A stretch of DNA of 64,000 bases from Pelagibacterales bacterium SAG-MED01 (GTDB lineage Bacteria; Pseudomonadota; Alphaproteobacteria; Pelagibacterales; Pelagibacteraceae), in contig JACWCY010000007.1 of assembly GCA_014654455.1 (NCBI GenBank), positions 20,171-84,170 on the forward strand, in the 5' to 3' direction. Made by a program: the position numbers and the translations under genes. Shown here in pieces: positions 33,942 through 43,008 of this stretch. The notes below the pieces were generated by a model, which worked only from the letters and a program-made list of their open reading frames with translations, was not told where the DNA came from and searched no databases. Numbering within the stretch: the first letter of the stretch is position 1; each line of letters starts with the position of its first letter.

Positions 33942-35993
33942 ATGTCTAATAAAAACAATTATAATTATTTATTATCAGACTTGACTAAGTTAAAAGGTGT
34001 TGGTCCCAAAACTGCTAATTTATTAAAAAAAAAAAGAATTAACAATATTTTTGACCTATTATGGAAATTGCCTAAATCCTATACTGATAGAAGTGCTTCT
34101 TCAAAAATTAAAGATTTAAGAATTGGTGAAAATCAAACAGTAACAATTGTGCCTTATAAATATAATTTTCCAAGAATAAGAAATTTACCTAATAAGGTTT
34201 TTTGCAAAGATGAGACGGGAAACTTAGATTGTATTTTTTTTAATAGTTATGAGGGTTATGTTAAAAAAATCTTACCTATTGGAAAAGAGATTACAATTAG
34301 TGGTAAAGTTAGTTATTTTGGAAATAAATATCAAATTACAAACCCAAAATATATATCAGAAGACTCCACTATAATAAAAACAAAACATAATCAATATTCT
34401 TTAACAGAAGGCATAACTGAAAAAATATACAATAATATTATAAAACAAATAATTAAAGACCTACCCAACTTGAAAGAATGGCACAGTAAAAAAATATTAG
34501 AAAAATTTGATAACGTATCATGGAATGAGGCAATAAATGAGCTGCATAAACCAGAAAATATTGGAAAGTTTAAATCTTCTTTTTACAAAAGATTAGCTTT
34601 TGATGAAATTTTTTCTTCATTTTTAGTTCATTCAGAAATTAGAAAAAAAATCAAAAAAATAAAAAAAATAGAAAAAACAATCAACTTAAAAGAACAAAAT
34701 AATTTAATTTCAAAATTAGAATTCGATTTAACAAAAGATCAAAAAAAAACATTACTAGAAATTAATAAAGATTTGGAGTCTAGCACAAAAATGTTTAGAC
34801 TTTTACAGGGTGATGTTGGAAGTGGAAAAACAATTGTTGCTTTAATTGCAGCATTAAATGTAATAAATTCTGACTTTCAAGTAGCTGTAATGACACCAAC
34901 AGAAATTTTAGCAAGACAACATTTCTCTTTAGCAAAAAAAATATTTAAATCTTCAATAAATATTAAACTTTTATCCAGCAAATCTGAATATAAAGAAAAA
35001 AAAGAAATTATTAATGATTTATCTAACAAAAAAATAAATTTAGTATTCGGAACGCATGCTATTTTTCAGAATAAAATAAAATTTAAAAAATTAGGATTAA
35101 TTATTATTGATGAACAACATAAATTTGGAGTAAATCAAAGAAAAAAGCTTTCAGATAAAGGTGGTGATAATTGTGATATACTATTAATGTCAGCAACACC
35201 CATTCCAAGAACTTTAACTATGACAATTTATGGTGATATGGATCTATCTATAATAAAAGAAAAACCTAAATTACGAAAAAATGTAACAACCTATTCAAAA
35301 TTAGAAACTAAAATTGACGAAATTTTAAGATTTATCAAAAAAGAAATTAATTTTGGCAATCAGGTTTTTTGGGTATGTCCACTTATTGATGAGTCAAAAA
35401 AAATTGATCATTCTTCAGCAATCAAAAAATTTGAATATTTAAATAAAATTTTTCCTAATCAAGTTGCGTTACTTCATGGTAAGACTGAACAAGATGAAAA
35501 AGAAACAATTCTTGGTAAATTTTTAAATAAAAGATATAAAATATTAGTTTCTACTACAATTATTGAAGTAGGAATAGATTTTCCAAATGCAAATGTCATA
35601 ATAATAGAAAATGCTAATAAATTTGGATTATCCCAGTTACATCAATTAAGAGGAAGAGTTGGTAGAGGAAATAAACAGTCTACATGCATACTTATGTTTA
35701 AATCATCGCTTACCGAAAACGCAAAAAAAAGACTTAATATTTTAAAAAATTCAAATGATGGTTTTAAAATTTCGGAGGAAGACATGAAATTAAGAGGTTT
35801 TGGGGATATATTAGGATTTAAGCAAAGTGGTTTAAAAACATTTAAACTTGCAGACCCAATTCATAATAGTGATCTATTTATTCTTGCAGAAAAAGAAATT
35901 AAACGTATTGAAAAAGAAGATGAAAATATTGGTAAATTTAAAACATTGATGAAATTATATGATCAAGCAGATATAATAAATGACATTGTTTAG
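33942..35993 (+). CDS. recG: ATP-dependent DNA helicase RecG
   Basis: 683 residues from ATG 33942. The N-terminal wedge/OB domain begins LTKLKGVGPKTANLLKKKRI. Helicase motifs follow: RLLQGDVGSGKTIVALIAA (I), MTPTEILARQHF (Ia), LIIIDEQHKFG (II, DEQH), LLMSATPIPRTL (III), VSTTIIEVGIDFPNA (V), QLHQLRGRVGRG (VI), and the TRG-like end FKISEEDMKLRGFGDILG. It remodels stalled forks and branched DNA. Start choice removes 11 poorly supported residues. Confidence 0.95.
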   Translation: MSNKNNYNYLLSDLTKLKGVGPKTANLLKKKRINNIFDLLWKLPKSYTDRSASSKIKDLRIGENQTVTIVPYKYNFPRIRNLPNKVFCKDETGNLDCIFFNSYEGYVKKILPIGKEITISGKVSYFGNKYQITNPKYISEDSTIIKTKHNQYSLTEGITEKIYNNIIKQIIKDLPNLKEWHSKKILEKFDNVSWNEAINELHKPENIGKFKSSFYKRLAFDEIFSSFLVHSEIRKKIKKIKKIEKTINLKEQNNLISKLEFDLTKDQKKTLLEINKDLESSTKMFRLLQGDVGSGKTIVALIAALNVINSDFQVAVMTPTEILARQHFSLAKKIFKSSINIKLLSSKSEYKEKKEIINDLSNKKINLVFGTHAIFQNKIKFKKLGLIIIDEQHKFGVNQRKKLSDKGGDNCDILLMSATPIPRTLTMTIYGDMDLSIIKEKPKLRKNVTTYSKLETKIDEILRFIKKEINFGNQVFWVCPLIDESKKIDHSSAIKKFEYLNKIFPNQVALLHGKTEQDEKETILGKFLNKRYKILVSTTIIEVGIDFPNANVIIIENANKFGLSQLHQLRGRVGRGNKQSTCILMFKSSLTENAKKRLNILKNSNDGFKISEEDMKLRGFGDILGFKQSGLKTFKLADPIHNSDLFILAEKEIKRIEKEDENIGKFKTLMKLYDQADIINDIV

Positions 35994-35996
35994 TTT

Positions 35997-36605
35997 TTAC
36001 GACGAAGTCCCAGCTGAAACTATAAACTTAGAAGCTTCTTCAAAAGTCATATTTAAATAAATAACATCATCAATTGGAAACATTAATAAAAAACCACTAG
36101 TAGGGTTTGGTGTTGTTGGAACAAATACATTGATTAGTGTTTGATTTGTTTTTTTGGCCATTTGGCCAGTATTTTCTTTAGTTGCAAATCCAACTGCCCA
36201 TACTCCTTTTCTTGGATACTCAACTAATACAACACTTTTTTTGTTATTATCTTTATTTGAAAACGACTCAGTCATTTGTAAAATTGCAGAATATATAGTT
36301 CTTAAAAAAGGTATTCTTTTGAATAAATCATCAATTAATTTTAAAATTTTTTTACCTAAAAATGATAAAGACAAACCACCTACAATTGTAATAAAAATAA
36401 CTGATATTAAAATTTCAATTCCAGGGATTGCATATGGTAAGTAATTATTCGGATTTATATTTTCTGGAATAATTTTAGAAGATATTCCAATTATAAATTT
36501 AGTTAAATATAGTGTAAAACCTATAGGTATTAAAACAAATACTCCAGTAATGAAGTAATTCCTTAAAATAAGTGTAAATGATTTTTTTTTTTTAATTTTT
36601 GTCAT
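35997..36605 (-). CDS. DUF502 family membrane protein
   Basis: 202 residues. Two strong N-terminal helices (LRNYFITGVFVLIPIGFTLYL and IEILISVIFITIVGGLSL) flank the family motif area, then RIPFLRTIYSAILQM, VLVEYPRKGVWAVGFAT and VFVPTTPNPTSGFLLMFP, which together define DUF502. Function is unknown; it often sits next to recG in alphaproteobacteria, as here, converging with it 3 bases apart. Confidence 0.9.
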   Translation of the reverse strand: MTKIKKKKSFTLILRNYFITGVFVLIPIGFTLYLTKFIIGISSKIIPENINPNNYLPYAIPGIEILISVIFITIVGGLSLSFLGKKILKLIDDLFKRIPFLRTIYSAILQMTESFSNKDNNKKSVVLVEYPRKGVWAVGFATKENTGQMAKKTNQTLINVFVPTTPNPTSGFLLMFPIDDVIYLNMTFEEASKFIVSAGTSS

Positions 36606-36717
36606 TAATTCAATTAAAACTTGAGTATATTACAAAAGAAATAGATACTATGAAAAGGAATAATAATATTTTATTATTTAGATTCATTAGTTATTATAAT
36701 ATCAATGTTAGAGCAAA

Positions 36718-37545
36718 ATGAATAGAAGAAAATTTTTATCCTATATGGGTTGTGGATGTTGTGGAATTATTCTCAATTCCTGTTCTACAGCGCCTATTAC
36801 AGAAAGAAGACAGCTTAAAATTATACCAGAAGCAAAATTAAATGCACAAGCGGCACAAATTTACGAAAAAATAAAAGAAAAAGAAAAGATGAGTGACGAC
36901 TCAAAAACGTTAAATCAAATTAAAGAAATTGGAAAAAAAATGGAAAACTCAATTGGTGAGTATTTTTATCAATCTAAGATTAGTGATCCAACTGTTAATT
37001 TTGATTGGGAATATATATTAATAGATAATAAAAAAGTTAAAAATGCATGGTGTATGCCAGGAGGTAAAATTGCAGTCTACACAGGTATTTTAGATGTAAC
37101 AAAAAATACAAATGGATTAGCTGCAGTAATGGGTCATGAAATTGCCCATGCTGTTGCAAAACATTCTGTAGAAAGAGCTAGTAGAGGCATGCTGTTAAAT
37201 ACTGGTACTCAATTAATAGATATTTTTACTGGAGGTAAACTATCTCAAGTTAATAGAGTCTCTGGAATGAACACTGTTGGATTATTATCACAGCTAGGAA
37301 TTATGAATCCATTTAACAGAAAACAAGAAAGTGAAGCTGATTATCTTGGAATGATTTTTTCATCTTTATCAGGTTACGATATTAGAGAAACTGTAAAGAT
37401 TTGGGAAAGAATGAAAGAGTTTAATAAAGGAAAAGCTCCGCCAGAGTTTATGAGTACACATCCGTCAGCTGATAATAGAATTAAAAATATTAATAAATGG
37501 ACAAATGAGATAATTTTAGATTATCCACCAATAAAAGTATCCTAA
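36718..37545 (+). CDS. M48-family metalloprotease lipoprotein (LoiP/YfgC-like)
   Basis: 275 residues. The N-terminus has RRKFLSYMGCGCCGIILNSCS, a twin-arginine-like start followed by a lipobox-like LNSC. The protease motif is MGHEIAHAVAKH (HExxH) near residue 142, and the third zinc ligand glutamate is in KQESEADYLGMIF. It should be a periplasmic or outer-membrane-bound zinc endoprotease for envelope quality control. It has its own promoter space between DUF502 and tRNA-Lys. Confidence 0.9.
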   Translation: MNRRKFLSYMGCGCCGIILNSCSTAPITERRQLKIIPEAKLNAQAAQIYEKIKEKEKMSDDSKTLNQIKEIGKKMENSIGEYFYQSKISDPTVNFDWEYILIDNKKVKNAWCMPGGKIAVYTGILDVTKNTNGLAAVMGHEIAHAVAKHSVERASRGMLLNTGTQLIDIFTGGKLSQVNRVSGMNTVGLLSQLGIMNPFNRKQESEADYLGMIFSSLSGYDIRETVKIWERMKEFNKGKAPPEFMSTHPSADNRIKNINKWTNEIILDYPPIKVS

Positions 37546-37550
37546 AATAA

Positions 37551-37626
<76 letters not shown>

Positions 37627-37711
37627 ACAAATATTCAATAAGAATAACTTGTTATATACAGATTTATTAAAATAATTCAAATGTCAATTTTAACTTTAAA
37701 ATAAATATCTC

Positions 37712-38824
37712 TTACAACTTATCTATGTATTTATCATGAAATTCATTGAAACTTCCAAGTTTAATATTTTCACGAATTGCAGACATTAATTCTTGATAAA
37801 AATTAATATTATGAAGAGTTAAAAGCATAGATCCCAAGATTTCATTGGTATTAAATAAGTGATTTAAATAATTTTTTGAATATTTATTTAAATTCAAGTT
37901 TGTACATTTAGAATCTAAGGGTGAGTTATCATTTTGATATTTTCTATTCTTAATATTAATTCTTCCCTCCCAGGTAAAAGCCAAACCAGTTCTGCCTGAT
38001 CTTGTAGGCAAAACACAATCAAACATATCTATACCTCTCTTTACAGCACCCAAAATATCTGAAGGAGTTCCAACTCCCATTAAATAGTGAGGCTTTTCGT
38101 TTGGTAGAAATTCTTTGATGTTGTCAAGAACAGAAAACATTTCCTCTTGAGTTTCTCCAACAGCTAAACCACCCATAGCATACCCGTCAAAACCAATCTT
38201 AATTAATTCATTTAAAGATGTAATTCTAAGATCCTTAAATAATCCTCCTTGAATAATTCCAAAAAGTGCCTTATGTGGATTATTTCCAAAAGCTTTTTTA
38301 GATCTTTCAGCCCAATATAATGATAAATTCATTGATTTTTTTATTAAGTCATAATCTTCTGATTTTTTAGGACACTCATCCATAATCATTAAAATATCAG
38401 AATTTAAACCAAGTTGAATTTTTATACTTTCTTCGGGACTTAAAAAAAATTTTTTACCATCAACATGAGAGTTGAAAATGGCACCCTTTTCTTTATCAAT
38501 TTTATTTAATTTAGATAACGACATAACTTGAAATCCGCCTGAGTCAGTTAAAATTGGTAAATCACAGTTCATAAATTTATGTAAACCCCCTGAAGACTCA
38601 ATTCTTTCTACGCCAGGTCTAATCATTAAATGATAAGTGTTTCCCAATATGATTTCTGAACCAGTTTTTTTTATATCATCGATTGTACAAGCTTTTACTG
38701 TTGCTTGTGTACCGACTGGCATGAAAGCAGGTGTTTTAATATTGCCCCTGTGAGTTTCTATTAGTCCGCACCTAGCATATTCACTTGTATGTAAAACTTT
38801 AAAGGCAAAATCTTTCAATGCCAT
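37712..38824 (-). CDS. tgt: Queuine/preQ1 tRNA-ribosyltransferase with a degenerate zinc site
   Basis: 370 residues, TIM-barrel Tgt. It exchanges guanine-34 for preQ1 in tRNAs with GUN anticodons. Substrate-pocket D94 (LTDSGGFQVMSL), MGGLAVGE, YLMGVGTP and the nucleophile D269 (FDCVLPTRSGR) are present. The usual CxCxxC zinc ligands are replaced: C307 is kept, but N309 and L312 stand where cysteines belong; H338 (TLHN) is kept. Catalytic residues suggest activity, but the zinc subdomain is unusual. Downstream of ppiB-like and coaD genes in one direction. Confidence 0.93.
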   Translation of the reverse strand: MALKDFAFKVLHTSEYARCGLIETHRGNIKTPAFMPVGTQATVKACTIDDIKKTGSEIILGNTYHLMIRPGVERIESSGGLHKFMNCDLPILTDSGGFQVMSLSKLNKIDKEKGAIFNSHVDGKKFFLSPEESIKIQLGLNSDILMIMDECPKKSEDYDLIKKSMNLSLYWAERSKKAFGNNPHKALFGIIQGGLFKDLRITSLNELIKIGFDGYAMGGLAVGETQEEMFSVLDNIKEFLPNEKPHYLMGVGTPSDILGAVKRGIDMFDCVLPTRSGRTGLAFTWEGRINIKNRKYQNDNSPLDSKCTNLNLNKYSKNYLNHLFNTNEILGSMLLTLHNINFYQELMSAIRENIKLGSFNEFHDKYIDKL

Positions 38825-38830
38825 TAAAAT

Positions 38831-39391
38831 TTACAAGGATTTAAAGCTTATTATTTTATCAGGATCTGAAACTGAACCATTGTTACTTTCATCACCTCTT
38901 TTTATTTTATCGACATATTCCATACCTTCGAGAACTTTTCCAAACACTGTATATTGTCTATCTAAAAATGGAGAAGCTTTAAAACAAATAAAAAATTGAC
39001 TATTTGCACTGTTAGGATCTGATGATCTAGCCATTGATAAAGTTCCTCTATCATGTGGTAAGCTATTAAATTCTTGATTTAAATCAGGTAAATCTGAACC
39101 ACCCATACCAGCTCTCTTTAAATCAAAATTTGCTGATTGAGAATTACCAAACTTAACATCTCCTGTTTGTGCCATAAACCCATCTATAACTCGATGAAAA
39201 ACTACATTATCATATTTTCCAGAATTAGCTAATTCTTTAATTCTATTCACATGGTTTGGTGCAACATCCTCAAATAATTCAATTTTTACATCCCCATCTT
39301 TTAACTTTAAAATCATTATATTCTCCTCTGATATTGATTGGTTGGTTGTTATAAAAAAGAAAACTAATAAACTAATAAAAATTTTATTCAT
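38831..39391 (-). CDS. Peptidyl-prolyl cis-trans isomerase, cyclophilin type, exported
   Basis: 186 residues with a signal peptide (NKIFISLLVFFFITTNQSIS). The cyclophilin core shows VVFHRVIDGFMAQTGD (active-site arginine and phenylalanine), RGTLSMARSSDPNSANSQFFICF and LDRQYTVFGKVLEGMEYVDKI. It speeds proline isomerisation during folding of periplasmic proteins. It overlaps coaD by 8 bases and leads into tgt. Confidence 0.94.
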   Translation of the reverse strand: MNKIFISLLVFFFITTNQSISEENIMILKLKDGDVKIELFEDVAPNHVNRIKELANSGKYDNVVFHRVIDGFMAQTGDVKFGNSQSANFDLKRAGMGGSDLPDLNQEFNSLPHDRGTLSMARSSDPNSANSQFFICFKASPFLDRQYTVFGKVLEGMEYVDKIKRGDESNNGSVSDPDKIISFKSL

Positions 39392-39878
39392 ATTTTTTTT
39401 TTAATAATTTTATAGTACTTTTTGTAGTAAATCTTTTAATGTCACCTTTTAATTTTACAATTTCTTTAACGAATTTAGATGAAATTATTTGATTTTCTAC
39501 ATCTGACATTAAAAATAAAGTTTCAATATTATTATTCAATTTTCTGTTCATGCCTGCTAATTGAAATTCATACTCGAAGTCAGAAACAGCTCTCAAACCT
39601 CTAAGAATAATATTTGATTTATATTTTTTACATAAATCTGTAGTTAGAGATGTAAATGAAACTATAAGAATTTTTTTTTTGTTTAGCTTTAAATCTGAAA
39701 ATAAAGCATTTTTTACTATTTCAATTCTTTCATCTGAGTTGAAAAGGTAATTTTTATTATCAACATCTGAAACAGCCACAACAATTTTATCGAATAATTT
39801 AAGACCTTTTTTAATTACATCAATATGTCCAAATGTGATTGGATCAAATGTACCTGGATAAATAGCAACTTTATTCAT
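39384..39878 (-). CDS. coaD: Phosphopantetheine adenylyltransferase
   Basis: 164 residues. The nucleotidyltransferase T/HxGH motif is PGTFDPITFGHIDVIKKG, followed by RGLRAVSDFEYEFQLAGMN and the ISSKFVKEI segment, all diagnostic of CoaD. It makes dephospho-CoA from ATP and phosphopantetheine. The start touches the gyrA stop (shared A) and the end overlaps the cyclophilin gene. Confidence 0.95.
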   Translation of the reverse strand: MNKVAIYPGTFDPITFGHIDVIKKGLKLFDKIVVAVSDVDNKNYLFNSDERIEIVKNALFSDLKLNKKKILIVSFTSLTTDLCKKYKSNIILRGLRAVSDFEYEFQLAGMNRKLNNNIETLFLMSDVENQIISSKFVKEIVKLKGDIKRFTTKSTIKLLKKKYE

Positions 39879-42457
39879 TAAACCAAGTTATCATCAATTT
39901 TGTTAGCTGAAACAACTTTTTCTTCACCAGTTAATTTAATAATTCTAACACCTTGTGTGTTTCTTCCAGCAGTTCTAATTTCTTTTACCGCAACACGAAT
40001 AACTCTTCCTTTATTTGTTGAAATCAAAATTTCATCTCCATCAAAGACTGGAAATGACGTTGAAATATTACCATTTCTAGGTGAATTAATAATTCCTATT
40101 ATTCCCTTACCACCTCTATTAGTAACTCTGTAATCAATATGATTTGTTTTTTTACCATAGCCATTTTCTGTTACAGATAAAATAAATTTCTCTTTAGCTT
40201 TTGACTCAGATTTTTCATCTTTAGTCTTTTTTCCATTTTTGTTATTTTTACTATTATCTATTATAGATAAAGACACAATTTGATCATTAGGACTTAAAAC
40301 AATACCTTTGATACCTTTTGATGATCTACCCTTAAAAACTCTCAATTTTTTAGACTCAAATCGAATACATTTTCCTAGTTTCGTGCTTAAAATAATATCT
40401 TGATCATCTTTACAAATTTTGACACCGACAATTTTGTCATTTGTATCTAATTTCATTGCAATTTTACCAGATGCATTAATTGACGAAAAATCTTCTAAAC
40501 TATTTTTTCTAATTTTTCCTTGTGCTGTAGCAAAAACTATCTGATAATTTTTCAGTTCTGACTCATCATCGGGAAAAGGCATTATTGAACTAATTGACTG
40601 GTGATTTTTTAAAGGTAATATATTAAATAATGATTTACCTTTAGATATTGATGAACCTTCAGGTATTTTCCAAGCTTTTATTCTATAAACAAGACCTTCT
40701 GTAGAAAAGAATAATACTGACGTATGGGTATTTACTGATAGAGTTTGAACTACAGAGTCTTCATTTCGAGTAGTAATACCTGTTTTGCCTTTTCCACCTC
40801 TTTTTTGCGTTTTAACGCTATTTAAAGAGCCTCTTTTTATATATCCTTGTAATGTTATTGTAATTAAGACTGATTGTTTTTGAATTGTTTCCTCAATATC
40901 ATAATTTAAAACTGCATCGATGATTTTAGTTCTTCTGGGTAAAGAATATTTTTCCTTAATACTTTTTAACTCTTCACTTATTACTTTTTGTAATTCTTTT
41001 TTTGAAGAAATAATCTTTTTGTACTTTGTTATTAATTCAGCTAACTTTTTAATTTCTAATTCAATTTCATTTATTCCTAGAGCCGTTAATTTTTGTAATC
41101 TTAATTCTAAAATTGCATTAACCTGTTCATCAGTAAGAGAATATAAACCTTTAGCTTTTTTACTTTCAACCAAAGAAATCATTTTTTGTGATTTGTTGAT
41201 TTTCCATTTTGTTTTCAAAATTGATTTTTTTGCATCATCGGGTGTTTTTGATGCCCTTATAACTTTAATTATCTTATCTAAATTTTCAACTGATACAGAC
41301 AATCCAATTAAGATATGAGCTCTTTCTTCAGCTTTCTGTAAATCAAACTTTGTTTTTTTAATTACAACATCTTCCCTAAAAGTTAAAAAATTTGATATAA
41401 ATTCTTTAAGGTTGCAAGTTTGTGGTTTCCCATCAACAATTGCCAAAGTGTTGAAGCCATAAGAACTTTCTATTTGTGTATTTTTATATAGTTGCCTTTT
41501 AACAGTTTCTGGTTCAACACCATTTCTTAAATCAATAGATACTCTGATACCTTCTCTATTGGATTCGTCTCTGATATCTCTAATACCCTCTATTTTTTTT
41601 TCTCTAACTAATTGGGCTATTCTTTCATTTAAAACTGATTTATTTACTTGATATGGTATTGAAGTGACAACAAGTCTCTCTCTTCCATTTTTTAATGTTT
41701 CAATAGAAATTTCACCTCTAATTTTAAAAGATCCTCTTCCCTTATTATATCCTTGTTTGATTATATCCTTCCCTATTATAACTCCTCCAGTAGGAAAATC
41801 AGGGCCCGGTATATGTTTCATTAAATCTTTAATTTTAATATCTTTATTTTCTATTAAAGCCAAAGTACCATCAATAACTTCGCCTAAGTTATGTGGTGGT
41901 ATACTTGTTGCCATTCCTACTGCTATACCTCCAGCACCATTAACTAGTAAATTTGGGAACTGTGCTGGTAAAACTGTTGGTTCTTTTTCTGTTTCATCGT
42001 AATTGCTTTTAAAAGAAACAGTATTTTTCTCTATATCATCTATTAAAAATTGAGAAACTTTTGATAATCTTGTTTCGGTATATCTCATTGCAGCTGCTGG
42101 ATCACCATCTATAGAACCGAAATTCCCTTGACCCTGAACCAAAGGTAAGCTCATTGAAAAATCTTGTACCATTCTTACTAAAGCATCATATACAGACTGA
42201 TCACCATGAGGGTGATATTTACCTATAACATCTCCAACTATTCTTGCTGATTTCCTAAATTGTTTTGACCAATCATAACCACCTTTGTACATGGCATATA
42301 AAATTCTTCTGTGAACTGGTTTTAATCCATCTCTTATATCTGGAAGCGCTCTACTAACAATAACGCTCATTGCATAGGAAAGGTATGACGAACTCATCTC
42401 GTCATGAATTGATATTAATTTAACATTTTTATCTTCAGGAACTTCAGTTTTTTGCAT
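39878..42457 (-). CDS. gyrA: DNA gyrase subunit A
   Basis: 859 residues. The breakage-reunion domain contains the quinolone-resistance region [17 protein letters not shown] and the catalytic tyrosine Y126 in [12 protein letters not shown]. The C-terminal beta-pinwheel carries the GyrA box ([10 protein letters not shown]), which separates it from ParC. It introduces negative supercoils with GyrB. Q87 occupies the position of E. coli S83, while D91 (E. coli D87) is kept. gyrA is followed by coaD, a common alphaproteobacterial order, and preceded by ssb. Confidence 0.96.
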   Translation of the reverse strand: MQKTEVPEDKNVKLISIHDEMSSSYLSYAMSVIVSRALPDIRDGLKPVHRRILYAMYKGGYDWSKQFRKSARIVGDVIGKYHPHGDQSVYDALVRMVQDFSMSLPLVQGQGNFGSIDGDPAAAMRYTETRLSKVSQFLIDDIEKNTVSFKSNYDETEKEPTVLPAQFPNLLVNGAGGIAVGMATSIPPHNLGEVIDGTLALIENKDIKIKDLMKHIPGPDFPTGGVIIGKDIIKQGYNKGRGSFKIRGEISIETLKNGRERLVVTSIPYQVNKSVLNERIAQLVREKKIEGIRDIRDESNREGIRVSIDLRNGVEPETVKRQLYKNTQIESSYGFNTLAIVDGKPQTCNLKEFISNFLTFREDVVIKKTKFDLQKAEERAHILIGLSVSVENLDKIIKVIRASKTPDDAKKSILKTKWKINKSQKMISLVESKKAKGLYSLTDEQVNAILELRLQKLTALGINEIELEIKKLAELITKYKKIISSKKELQKVISEELKSIKEKYSLPRRTKIIDAVLNYDIEETIQKQSVLITITLQGYIKRGSLNSVKTQKRGGKGKTGITTRNEDSVVQTLSVNTHTSVLFFSTEGLVYRIKAWKIPEGSSISKGKSLFNILPLKNHQSISSIMPFPDDESELKNYQIVFATAQGKIRKNSLEDFSSINASGKIAMKLDTNDKIVGVKICKDDQDIILSTKLGKCIRFESKKLRVFKGRSSKGIKGIVLSPNDQIVSLSIIDNSKNNKNGKKTKDEKSESKAKEKFILSVTENGYGKKTNHIDYRVTNRGGKGIIGIINSPRNGNISTSFPVFDGDEILISTNKGRVIRVAVKEIRTAGRNTQGVRIIKLTGEEKVVSANKIDDNLV

Positions 42458-42462
42458 AGAAA

Positions 42463-42918
42463 TTAAAATGGAATTTCATCATCCATATCATTTGATATTT
42501 GAGATGCATCTTCATTATTATTAGGAGATTGCGTATTGTCATTCGCAATTCCTCCACCAGAATTTCCACCACCTAACATAGTTAAAGATGAATTGTAACC
42601 TTGAATTACTATTTCAGTTGAATATTTATCTTGTCCAGACTGTTCGTCTTTCCATTTTCTTGTTGTTAGTTGGCCTTCTACATAAATTTGAGCACCTTTT
42701 TTTAAGTATTGTTGAACAACGTTAACTAAACCTTCATTGAATACAACTATACGGTGCCATTCTGTTTTTTCTTTTTTTTCACCGGTATTTTTATCTTTCC
42801 AAGATTGGCTTGTAGCAAGACTTAATCTAGCAACACTTTTACCATTTACCATTTGTTTAATTTCAGGGTCTGCGCCCAAACGTCCAATTAAAAGTACTTT
42901 ATTTAAACTTCCAGCCAT
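42463..42918 (-). CDS. ssb: Single-stranded DNA-binding protein
   Basis: 151 residues. The OB fold begins [18 protein letters not shown] and includes [22 protein letters not shown] and [22 protein letters not shown] flexible glycine/asparagine-rich linker leads to the acidic tail MDDEIPF that recruits repair and replication partners. It is divergent from uvrA, a classical ssb-uvrA arrangement, and just upstream of gyrA. Confidence 0.96.
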   Translation of the reverse strand: MAGSLNKVLLIGRLGADPEIKQMVNGKSVARLSLATSQSWKDKNTGEKKEKTEWHRIVVFNEGLVNVVQQYLKKGAQIYVEGQLTTRKWKDEQSGQDKYSTEIVIQGYNSSLTMLGGGNSGGGIANDNTQSPNNNEDASQISNDMDDEIPF

Positions 42919-43008
42919 AATATTTTAATATTTGTTAAATTAATTAATTTAAATTATATCACAATTTACTCTGAATATTAATTTTATTAAGTCAAAGCAA
43001 CAAAAATT

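Noticed and set aside
36650..36721. 23-codon ORF just before the M48 protease
   Set aside because: It overlaps the protease start by ATGA but has low-complexity AT-rich coding and no ribosome site; probably chance.
40920..41318. 132-codon frame opposite gyrA
   Set aside because: It is the antisense shadow of a secure gyrA reading frame and has no recognisable protein features.
42919..43008. LexA operator between ssb and uvrA
   Set aside because: No GTTC-N7-GTTC or CTG-N10-CAG type site could be found in the gap.
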